Source: Puniceicoccaceae bacterium | GTDB lineage: Bacteria; Verrucomicrobiota; Verrucomicrobiia; Opitutales; JAFGAQ01 | Assembly (NCBI GenBank): GCA_028285755.1 | Contig: JANQOQ010000008.1 | Span: 1,023,399 to 1,087,398, forward strand | Direction of reading: 5' to 3' | DNA: 64,000 nucleotides | In this document: one piece after another, positions 26,898 through 34,977 of the stretch | Layout: each line of letters starts with the position of its first letter | How positions within the stretch are numbered: the stretch's first letter is position 1 | The notes under the pieces: model-generated | What the model saw: only the letters and a program-made list of their open reading frames with translations | What the model was told of the DNA's origin: nothing | The model's database searches: none | Program-made: the position numbers and the translations under genes

Positions 26898-29456
26898 ATG
26901 AAATCTAAAGTTTTCTCGCCTATTCTCGCGATTATTTTTTCCGTCAGTTCAATTCAGGCTGATTTGCCTGAGCTCGATTTCGAGTTCGAAGGCGCTACTG
27001 CTTCGACTCAAGGTGACAACCTAATTGTATCTACCGGGCAATTTGAACGTATCTGGAAATGGACAGGCAAAGGTCTGGTAACTACGAGTGCAATCAACCT
27101 AAAAACCGATAGAAACTGGGCTGAAAGAACTCCTGCTTACAGCTCCGATTGGGAATATTCAGGTGTGATTAATGATACTGATGGTGAGCTAATAAGACTG
27201 GAAGCAAAATCCGGAGATGACGAAGGTTTTACTTCTGATTTTCTGGAGGTAGTCGCAGAGATACATTATCCATCTGTTGAAACAACCGTAAAATATCAAA
27301 TCTGGGCATATCCTGATTCTGCAGGAGTTTTGACACGCCTATGGTTCAAAGGCAGTCCTGGTAAGTACGTTGCAGATGATGCTTTCGAAGCACAAAACAA
27401 TATTACATTTGAACTATTAACGGGTGCGAATCGAAACCCTTACCTTGCAAAAGGGGCGGGCATGAGTTGGTTCTCAAGCCAGGTGATTGATGAGGAACGG
27501 GTCCAATATCATCTTAAAGGGCTCGAAGCAGGAAAAGATTACATGCTGGGGCTTAGCTGGTGGGACTGGGATAATAAGTCCCGTACACAACAACTTCAAG
27601 TTACCAGTGTAGATGGGGAGGCTCGTGCAGTATTGATTGAGCCTGAAGAAATCGGTACTGAACCACAGAGTCATGTAGTGGAGTTGCCCGTTCATCTAGC
27701 AATTGATAATACGCTACGCCTATATGTGGAGAATATGGGCGGGCCGGATGCAAGAATTTCCGAGATTTGGCTATATGAGAAAAATGCTGAGCATGGGAAT
27801 TTGAAAAATGGTATAGTTGAGCGAATTGAAGCTATAAAAGCCTCTGCACCGCAAGGTTATGGGTTGGTAAGCTATTTAGATAGTGGAGTGGCAACCCAGG
27901 ATGAAGAATTAATACCTACAGGTAGAGTCGATTATATCCCGGCAGTTGTTGAAGGGAAACAAAGAAAATACTTCGGATATTACAATGACACTCAGCATCG
28001 TAATTTCGCGCATACTCCAGTCTATCGTGAGCAAATCGCGAATAACGAGAGTGAAATGAATGTGGTGAATTGGGCGAGTGCCGTTTCTCTGGAATCTGAT
28101 GGCGAAGGCCTTATTATTCTTAAGGAATCCCACAAATGTGTAAACCAATACGGGGTGGATACAGGCGAATTTGTGGCGGATGAAATGGGCATTACCAATA
28201 CGGGAACGAGCCTTTACCCGCATGAAATCACCACCGATAAATATAGATGGGCCTGGGCGTCCTGGATGTTGGCATTTGAGGGCGGGGACGATGAAAGAGA
28301 GTATGCGATCAAGTCGTTCGATAGGACGCGCTTCCCGGTAAACCTCGAACGTGACATGTATATAATGACGCTGACTTGGGGGCACAGTATTGATCCCCGG
28401 CACGGCATGGATTACGCTTGGGAATCGTCTGTGTTACGCGCTATGCCTCTTGCGCGAGAAATGGGTATCGACCTTGTTCTTATCGATTCGGGCTGGCAAA
28501 TGGGTAAGGACACGAACGATCAGTCGCCTGTCAATAACTTGTGGAGACCCAATACTGAAGTATATCCCGAGGGATGGAGAAACGTCAAAATTGAGAAGAA
28601 AAGACTAGACCTCGATATGGGCCTCTGGGGGATAGCACGCACTATCACACTTGAGGATTTGAAGTGGAATTGGGATCAAATAAAAATGAGACAATTCAAG
28701 CTCGATTTTGCTTCATTCCCTGACCATGACTCGCTTGATCAAATGATGAGTAATGCGCGAGAATTCATACTGCATACGAATCATCAGAGTAAAATCAGCT
28801 GGGACTTAACGGAAAATGCACCTAGATACGGCTACTACTGGGCACGTGAGTACGGGAATCTGCACTTCATGAATCGAAAACCGGATCTTCCGGCTAATGT
28901 AACATACGTTCCCTGGCTTGCACTTAGAGATTTTTGGATGCTCGCCCGCTACAATAATTTAAACAAGTTCCAGTTGACCAGTCACAACCCGGAGTTGGTT
29001 AACCCTGAGATTTCAGACGCTATCTTGCATAGCCCTGAATACTGTGTGGCGACTTCACTTTTTGGTGTACCACAGATGTTTTGCATGCCTCGTAATTATC
29101 GAGCAGAAACACGTGCTAACCTTCGAGCCATGTTTGATGTGCTCAAGGAGCACCGGGAAAACATTTGGACAAGCTATGTTTATCCGATTGGCGAGGAACC
29201 TAGCAACAAAAGCTATACGGGCTTCCAATCCTATGATGATCAAACACGTTCAGGTTACTTCCTGGCCTTTAGGGAACTGGGAAATCCAAATAGTTCTGAA
29301 AAAATGACAATACGCTTTCTTAGGGGGGAAACCTTGGAATTAGAGGATCTCTACAATCGCGAGAAGTGGACAGCAGAGGTCAATGATCAGGGCCTCATGC
29401 TATTCGAATTCGATAAACCAGCATCCTACAAATTCATAAAATATACCATTAAATAA
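26898..29456 (+). CDS. Secreted clan GH-D (alpha-galactosidase-like) glycoside hydrolase
   Basis: 852-residue exported protein (signal peptide about 1-21). The N-terminal ~190 residues are beta-rich. Residues ~195-295 look like an inserted carbohydrate-binding module (YHLKGLEAGKDYMLGLSWWDW). The catalytic barrel (about 480-760) has the clan GH-D pattern: VLIDSGWQ, then MRQFKLDFAS with Asp603 as likely nucleophile. SWDLTENAPR with Asp636 is a possible conserved carboxylate of the site. A beta-sandwich closes the protein. Enzymes of this clan (GH27/GH36) remove alpha-galactosyl or related residues with retention. The specificity and exact family are not certain. It lies 39 bp after the sulfatase and 2 bp before the GH28-like gene, so it is probably in the same operon. 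Confidence 0.75.
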   Translation: MKSKVFSPILAIIFSVSSIQADLPELDFEFEGATASTQGDNLIVSTGQFERIWKWTGKGLVTTSAINLKTDRNWAERTPAYSSDWEYSGVINDTDGELIRLEAKSGDDEGFTSDFLEVVAEIHYPSVETTVKYQIWAYPDSAGVLTRLWFKGSPGKYVADDAFEAQNNITFELLTGANRNPYLAKGAGMSWFSSQVIDEERVQYHLKGLEAGKDYMLGLSWWDWDNKSRTQQLQVTSVDGEARAVLIEPEEIGTEPQSHVVELPVHLAIDNTLRLYVENMGGPDARISEIWLYEKNAEHGNLKNGIVERIEAIKASAPQGYGLVSYLDSGVATQDEELIPTGRVDYIPAVVEGKQRKYFGYYNDTQHRNFAHTPVYREQIANNESEMNVVNWASAVSLESDGEGLIILKESHKCVNQYGVDTGEFVADEMGITNTGTSLYPHEITTDKYRWAWASWMLAFEGGDDEREYAIKSFDRTRFPVNLERDMYIMTLTWGHSIDPRHGMDYAWESSVLRAMPLAREMGIDLVLIDSGWQMGKDTNDQSPVNNLWRPNTEVYPEGWRNVKIEKKRLDLDMGLWGIARTITLEDLKWNWDQIKMRQFKLDFASFPDHDSLDQMMSNAREFILHTNHQSKISWDLTENAPRYGYYWAREYGNLHFMNRKPDLPANVTYVPWLALRDFWMLARYNNLNKFQLTSHNPELVNPEISDAILHSPEYCVATSLFGVPQMFCMPRNYRAETRANLRAMFDVLKEHRENIWTSYVYPIGEEPSNKSYTGFQSYDDQTRSGYFLAFRELGNPNSSEKMTIRFLRGETLELEDLYNREKWTAEVNDQGLMLFEFDKPASYKFIKYTIK

Positions 29457-29458
29457 TT

Positions 29459-30817
29459 ATGAGATATTTAAGACCGTTTTTAATAGTTATTGTTCCTGCA
29501 GGAATACTGTTTTTGCACTCCAGTGCATTTGCGTTTAAGGATGCGTCTGCGTATGGGTTTTCTCCCTATGCAAGTGGAGTAAATAACTCTCGTGCTTTAC
29601 AATCCGCAGTAAAATCGGGGGGTACTATACTCGTTAGTGAACCAGGAGAATACGCTATCGCAGAAACTATATATCTGGGCAGCGATACTTCGCTCTTATT
29701 TGCCGAAGGGGTAGTTCTGAAGAAGGTGGATGAAGTGGGCGAGTTTACTCACATCTTCTTGAATGAGGGGGCTCTTACAAAGACCTACAATCACAATATA
29801 TCCATCCAGGGTCTACAGATCAAAGTGAATGGTATCGATAAAATTTTTAAAGAGATTTACGGTCTTAGAGGGCAGATTGCTTTTTTCTACGTTAAAAATT
29901 TACGTATTCAGGACTTTCGTTGTTTTGATTTGGAGCCAGCTCAGTTCTGCATCCATGTATGTACGTTTGAAGACATAATTATAGAGGATGTCGTTATAAA
30001 GGGTAAAAAAGATGGTATCCATTTAGGGCGTGGGAAACGGTTTACCATTAGGGATGCCGTTTTTCAGACCACTGATGATGCAATTGCACTTAATGCCCAC
30101 GATTATGCCACTTCGAATCCTGAACTTGGATGGATTGAAAATGGGGTTATCGAAAATTGCTACGATTTAAGAGATGATGGCCGGCTTGTTGGTTTCTTTT
30201 GTCGAATACTAGCAGGTGCTTGGAGAGATTGGGAGTCTGGTATGGAAGTTCAACACTCTGATACGGTGATCTCAAATAGGAGACTCTACAGAGTTCAGGC
30301 GAAACCCGATAATACGATTTACACGACAAAAACTCAACCAACCCATGAGTCCGGTAGTGAAGTTCTGGATGGTATCAACTGGGGTGTCGTTCAAGAAGAT
30401 GTCACTTACACAGCAGGGGTCCGCAATGTTGTATTTCGAAATATATTCCTGGAAAAACCAAGGACATCCTTCTCTATCCATTTTGATCAAGACAGGTATA
30501 GTCGCTCTTATTATCCAGAATCTGATCTCCCTATCCAACAGCAGATTTTATTTGATAATGTTCGAGTATTACATGAGGAACCTGCCAGCTTCCTGAATTT
30601 AGCAACGCCTGCAGATGTGGTGACTATAACAAATTCTGTATTACAGAATAGCTGGATAGCAGCCTTTGATGTGACTGGAATTGAGGATTACCCGGACACC
30701 ATAATTAACATATCTAACACTGTGTTTAAGCAATCCAGGGATTATGAGTTTATTCGTAATTCAACCCAAAATCGAGAGATTCTATTAAATAAACGAATGG
30801 TCACTTATTTGGAGTAA
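29459..30817 (+). CDS. Secreted parallel beta-helix (GH28-like) protein
   Basis: 452-residue exported right-handed beta-helix protein (signal peptide about 1-26, ending FAFKDAS). Regular beta-helix turns (NISIQGLQIKVNG, EDIIIEDVVIKGKKDGIHLG, FTIRDAVFQTTDDAIALNAH) carry Asp185 and the pair Asp206/Asp207, which match the NTD and DD carboxylates of GH28 polygalacturonase-type enzymes. The Gly-His-Gly motif usual in GH28 is not seen, so the reaction (hydrolysis of uronate or deoxy-sugar linkages) is provisional, and a lyase or isomerase role is possible. It starts 2 bp after the preceding gene and sits 28 bp before the fucosidase, implying one transcript. Confidence 0.7.
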   Translation: MRYLRPFLIVIVPAGILFLHSSAFAFKDASAYGFSPYASGVNNSRALQSAVKSGGTILVSEPGEYAIAETIYLGSDTSLLFAEGVVLKKVDEVGEFTHIFLNEGALTKTYNHNISIQGLQIKVNGIDKIFKEIYGLRGQIAFFYVKNLRIQDFRCFDLEPAQFCIHVCTFEDIIIEDVVIKGKKDGIHLGRGKRFTIRDAVFQTTDDAIALNAHDYATSNPELGWIENGVIENCYDLRDDGRLVGFFCRILAGAWRDWESGMEVQHSDTVISNRRLYRVQAKPDNTIYTTKTQPTHESGSEVLDGINWGVVQEDVTYTAGVRNVVFRNIFLEKPRTSFSIHFDQDRYSRSYYPESDLPIQQQILFDNVRVLHEEPASFLNLATPADVVTITNSVLQNSWIAAFDVTGIEDYPDTIINISNTVFKQSRDYEFIRNSTQNREILLNKRMVTYLE

Positions 30818-30845
30818 TTATCAATATAAAAACACTAATTTAGAA

Positions 30846-32177
30846 ATGAATATAAAGCTTAAGAAATGTATCTCATTATTCGTATTGTCTACAGTTTCAT
30901 TTGTATATAATACGAGTGCCGAAAATAATCCTGAACGTCTGGAGTGGCTCAAAGATGCGGGTTTTGGACTGTTTATTCACTGGAGTGTGGATAGCCAATT
31001 AGGCGTGGTGATCAGTCACTCATTAGTGGGGGCAGATGAAGCTTACTGTGAGTTTTTTTTCAATGAGCTGCCTAAAACATTTTATCCTAAGGATTATGAC
31101 CCTGACGAATGGGCTCGTTTGGCAAAAATAGCGGGTTTTCAGTATGTGGTATTCACCGTAAAACACCATTCTGGTTTCTGCATGTGGGATAGCGAAACTA
31201 CGGATTTCAACATAATGAATACCCCATATGGAAAAGATATTACTAAGGAACTGGTGGATGCCTTTCGCGTATATGGATTGGACATTGGGTTTTACTTTTC
31301 ACCGGATGATTTTTCTGAATTTTACAGGCAGGGAACGCTTATAAGCAGAGTTCGTCCTGAAGCAATTCCAACTAACAACCCAGAGCTAATGGCTTTGAAC
31401 AAAGCGCAAGTTACTGAGTTGCTATCGAATTATGGGCCTATTGATTTATTTTTTATCGATGGAATCCATGGGCATAGAAGCGGAGGCCTAAATGAGCATA
31501 TTTGGGCATTACAGCCAGATTGTCTAATCACACGGGGTGCGATTTCGACTCCTGAGATAGCTCCATCAACAGATCAAACCTTGCCAGTAGGTTCTAAAGA
31601 CGAGCCTTGGGAGGCATGCTTTACCATGGGGACATCCTGGCAATACAAGCCTACAAATGAAACCTATCGCAATGGCACACAGTGGATTAACTCACTTATC
31701 GAGACCCGCGCTAAAGGGGGTACAATGCTCTTGAATATCGGCCCTAAGCCAAATGGTGAGATTCCCATCGAGCAAGAGGCAATCTTACGCGAAATTGCTG
31801 CCTGGATGGCCATCAACCGCGAAGCAATATACGATGTTAGACCTTTAGATATTTTTAGGGAAGATAACCTATGGTTTACCAAAGCAAAGGATGAAAACAC
31901 CGTCTATGTATTTGTAAAAGATACCGAATGGAAATATGGGGAATGGAAATCAATCAAGCTCAACTCAATTAAGACTACTGAACAATCCGTAGTAAGTGTA
32001 TTGGGGCAAAATGACCTGGTTTTGGAATACAAGGAAGATATCCTTCCTAAGACCGAATGGGAAATGCGAGATGGGTCACTACATATCACAGCGATGCGGG
32101 CACAACGTATTTACAATGATCGGACCTGGCCAAATCCGGTCGTGATCAAAATCACGCATGTGGAAAATTCAAAATAA
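30846..32177 (+). CDS. Secreted alpha-L-fucosidase, family GH29
   Basis: 443-residue exported GH29 enzyme (signal peptide about 1-25). It shows the family hallmarks FGLFIHWSVDS (about 40-50), KYVVF-type strand YVVFTVKHHSGFCMWDS (about 100-116) and the nucleophile segment PIDLFFIDG with Asp205. KGGTMLLNIGP (about 292-302) is also present. It removes terminal alpha-L-fucose with retention. Length is close to bacterial GH29 enzymes without extra modules. It follows the GH28-like gene and is closed by a strong terminator at 32195-32239. Together with the sulfatases this points to a fucose-containing sulfated polysaccharide, though the linkage is not deducible. Confidence 0.92.
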   Translation: MNIKLKKCISLFVLSTVSFVYNTSAENNPERLEWLKDAGFGLFIHWSVDSQLGVVISHSLVGADEAYCEFFFNELPKTFYPKDYDPDEWARLAKIAGFQYVVFTVKHHSGFCMWDSETTDFNIMNTPYGKDITKELVDAFRVYGLDIGFYFSPDDFSEFYRQGTLISRVRPEAIPTNNPELMALNKAQVTELLSNYGPIDLFFIDGIHGHRSGGLNEHIWALQPDCLITRGAISTPEIAPSTDQTLPVGSKDEPWEACFTMGTSWQYKPTNETYRNGTQWINSLIETRAKGGTMLLNIGPKPNGEIPIEQEAILREIAAWMAINREAIYDVRPLDIFREDNLWFTKAKDENTVYVFVKDTEWKYGEWKSIKLNSIKTTEQSVVSVLGQNDLVLEYKEDILPKTEWEMRDGSLHITAMRAQRIYNDRTWPNPVVIKITHVENSK

Positions 32178-32194
32178 TTTTTGGGGTAGTTATT

Positions 32195-32239
32195 GATAAC
32201 CAGTAGCCTGATGCATGTCAGGTTGCTGGTTATCTTTTT
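32195..32239 (+). terminator. Strong intrinsic terminator after the fucosidase
   Basis: A 17-bp stem (GATAACCAGTAGCCTGA at 32195-32211, TCAGGTTGCTGGTTATC at 32218-32234) containing G-U pairs is followed by a T-run. It ends the cluster that starts at 25284. The DUF1080 gene 13 bp later must be read through or have its own promoter. Confidence 0.9.
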
Positions 32240-32252
32240 AAGTTAAATAATT

Positions 32253-33068
32253 ATGAAATATCTAAATATACTACTAGTTGTAAAAGCACTATTTGCATGT
32301 ATGGAAATAGCTGCCGAAAGTCATGCTAATCATTATCATTGGAAATCACTTTTTAATGGAAAAGATCTGGATGGTTGGGATACTTATATAAGTTTCCAAC
32401 CGAACTCTGGTGATGAAACTATAACTGGCGTTAACGAGGATCCCAAAAACATATTTACGGTAATCGATGGAATGATCCGTATTTCTGGAGAAGAGTGGGG
32501 TGCCTTGACCAGTATAGAGGAATTTGAGAATTATCATTTGAAATTGGACTTCAAATGGGGAGTAAAAAAATGGCCGCCACGACAGAATTCGAAAAGAGAT
32601 AGTGGACTGCTCTATCATTGTGTTGGCCCTCATGGAGCCCAGGGTAATCATTGGATGCGAAGCCATGAGTTACAAATACAGGAAGGGGATACAGGAGACT
32701 ATTTCTCATTGGCAGGTGCATCTTTTGACATAGCGGCAGCCAAGATAGAAATCTCTGAAAATACTTACCTTAAATTCGATCCATCTCAAAAGATAATACC
32801 ATTGGATACTGAAACATATGGACGCAGAATCATTAAGTCAGCTGATTTTGAAAAACCTTATGGTGAATGGAATACCATCGAAATAATATGTGATGGAGAT
32901 ACAGTTAAGCACATAGTGAATGGCCATGTGGTTTTTGAGGCAACTGAATCAAGGCAACTATTAGCGAATGGTGATTATAAACCTCTTACTAGAGGTAAGA
33001 TCCAGATCCAGAGTGAAAGCGCAGAGATATTTATCCGAAATATATTCATCCGTAGTCTCGAGAATTAA
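32253..33068 (+). CDS. DUF1080 (3-keto-disaccharide hydrolase-like) secreted protein
   Basis: 271-residue exported protein (signal peptide about 1-21) with a single concanavalin-like DUF1080 domain (now 3-keto-disaccharide hydrolase): KSLFNGKDLDGWDTY at the start, DSGLLYHCVGP in the middle, GEWNTIEIICDGDTVKHIVNG near the end. Characterised members cleave 3-keto-glycosides or act as lyases on them; many are untested. The ORF sits just after the terminator that closes the fucosidase operon. A second DUF1080 protein is at 44894. Partner oxidoreductases of the Gfo/Idh/MocA type are not in the window. Confidence 0.85.
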   Translation: MKYLNILLVVKALFACMEIAAESHANHYHWKSLFNGKDLDGWDTYISFQPNSGDETITGVNEDPKNIFTVIDGMIRISGEEWGALTSIEEFENYHLKLDFKWGVKKWPPRQNSKRDSGLLYHCVGPHGAQGNHWMRSHELQIQEGDTGDYFSLAGASFDIAAAKIEISENTYLKFDPSQKIIPLDTETYGRRIIKSADFEKPYGEWNTIEIICDGDTVKHIVNGHVVFEATESRQLLANGDYKPLTRGKIQIQSESAEIFIRNIFIRSLEN

Positions 33069-33294
33069 TCAAACTCATAGAAAATGTATTGCCAGAATAT
33101 TGCCGTAATGCGTGCTCAATTATGCCTATTATTGCATTTGAGAGTATAATGAGATTGACTTAGATAAAGGGATTGGCTTGTTTCTGCGGCTTAAGAATGT
33201 GCATATAGAAATTTCGAGTCCCTCTCTGAGCACCATATTTTAAGCAGTTTCTGCGTTGAGTAGGTGTTTGATATCTGTTTAATTGCTGGCTGAA

Positions 33295-34977
33295 ATGAGC
33301 AGCTCTCAATGGTATTGGCGTTTATTATCTTCCTTATTTGGATTAATTGCAGCTGTCCTTTTAACCAGAAGTAATCTTAATGATCAGTATTCAGAAATTA
33401 GCGCAACCAGTCCCGAACAAGTAGAGAAAGGATTGCGACCCAATATTATACTCATCCTCGTGGATGATATGGGTTACTCGGACCTAAGCTGCCTAGGCAG
33501 TGAAATTGCTACGCCTAATATTGATAAGCTTGCAAGCGGGGGTCTGTTGATGACGCAATTTTATAATGCAGCCCGATGCTGTCCGACCCGAGCTTCTCTC
33601 CTTACAGGCCTTTACCCCCACCAGGCGGGTATGGGGCATCAGAATAAGGATTTTGGGATTCCCAGCTACTCAGGTAGGATTAATAATAATGCTGTGACGA
33701 TTGCTCAGGTCTTAAAATCGGCCGGTTACAGGACCTACCAAGTGGGTAAATGGCATGTGGGCAATACGGAAGCCTATTGGCCTGCTGCCAAGGGGTTTGA
33801 CCAATACCTGACACTGATTGATGGTGCGATGAGCTACTTCAACCTGGATGGCTGGACCCGGGGACAGCAAAGTATGAAAATGCTTCTGAATGGAGAAGAC
33901 TATTCGGCAGATGATGATTTCTTTGCGACGGATACATTTACAAACAAAGCGGTGGAATTTATCACGGAGCATGATGAAGAACAACCCTACTTCATGTACC
34001 TTGCATACAATGCGCCTCATTGGCCACTGCACATTCGGCCTGAAGACCGCGAGTTATACAGAGGGCATTACGACCCAGGGTGGGATAAAACCCGGGAGCT
34101 CCGCTTAAAGCGAATGAGGGAATTGGGAGTGATAGACTCTTCCGCTTCTTTGACACCCCGTTTCGGTGAGATTCCTGCCTGGGATAGTTTATCTGAAACT
34201 GAAAAATCGGAATGGGCAGAAAAAATGGAACTCTATGCAGCCGTTATGCATAGGCTGGACCTGGGTATTGGTAGAGTGATCCAAGCCCTTGACCGTGAGA
34301 ATCAAATCGAGAATACCTTGATACTCTTTTTGACTGATAACGGGGCTTGTCATGAAGACCCGATAGGACCCTGGATTACTTACCCGCTGGATGGAGAACC
34401 CGGAGGCGCAGAATCCTTTCCTGCATATGAACTTCCCTGGGCCAACGTGAGCAACACCCCTTATTCCTGGTTTAAATCTTATCTGCATGAGGGTGGTATT
34501 CGGACTCCGTTAATTGCTCACTATCCGGCAGCAATTCCGGCTGGCAGTACCGATTATACGACCAAAGGGCATATTATTGATATAATGCCCACCTTGCTCG
34601 AACTTGCTTTTGCAGACTATCCCGAGTGCCACGATGGAAATCGCATTACTCCCATGGAAGGGGCATCCTTAGTCCCTGCTTTTTTAGGCAAGCAACACAC
34701 TATTAATCAACGGGTGTTGTTCTGGGAGCATGAGTTCAACCGGGCGGTGCGTGATGGTAACTGGAAGCTTGTATCCGCCTGGAAAACCCCCGAGGGGAAA
34801 CCGATCAATCGATGGGAACTTTATGACTTATTAAAGGACCCCACAGAGCTGAATGACCTTTCCAGCCAATTTCCTGAAAGGGTGAAGCGAATGGCTAAAA
34901 AATACGCGTCTTGGGCTGAAAAAGTGGGAGCCTATGAAAAAGGCAAACTGCAAGAATTGAGAAAAAGTAACCCGTAA
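33295..34977 (+). CDS. S1-family sulfatase (CCPTR type), membrane-anchored or secreted
   Basis: Type I sulfatase, 560 residues from the ATG at 33295 (a TTG at 33283 would add four). A hydrophobic segment near the N-terminus (LLSSLFGLIAAVLL) acts as signal peptide or anchor. The formylglycine Cys is the first Cys in C-C-P-T-R (residue 95 from this start). LVDDMGYSDLSCLG, GKWHVGN and TDNGACHE show the metal and catalytic segments. It belongs to the same arylsulfatase-like subfamily as 25284 and 56656 (MRELGVIDSSASLTPR insertion). Its TAA overlaps the ATG of the GH78-like gene (TAATG), so the two are translationally coupled and probably act on one substrate: desulfation, then rhamnose release. 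Confidence 0.92.
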   Translation: MSSSQWYWRLLSSLFGLIAAVLLTRSNLNDQYSEISATSPEQVEKGLRPNIILILVDDMGYSDLSCLGSEIATPNIDKLASGGLLMTQFYNAARCCPTRASLLTGLYPHQAGMGHQNKDFGIPSYSGRINNNAVTIAQVLKSAGYRTYQVGKWHVGNTEAYWPAAKGFDQYLTLIDGAMSYFNLDGWTRGQQSMKMLLNGEDYSADDDFFATDTFTNKAVEFITEHDEEQPYFMYLAYNAPHWPLHIRPEDRELYRGHYDPGWDKTRELRLKRMRELGVIDSSASLTPRFGEIPAWDSLSETEKSEWAEKMELYAAVMHRLDLGIGRVIQALDRENQIENTLILFLTDNGACHEDPIGPWITYPLDGEPGGAESFPAYELPWANVSNTPYSWFKSYLHEGGIRTPLIAHYPAAIPAGSTDYTTKGHIIDIMPTLLELAFADYPECHDGNRITPMEGASLVPAFLGKQHTINQRVLFWEHEFNRAVRDGNWKLVSAWKTPEGKPINRWELYDLLKDPTELNDLSSQFPERVKRMAKKYASWAEKVGAYEKGKLQELRKSNP

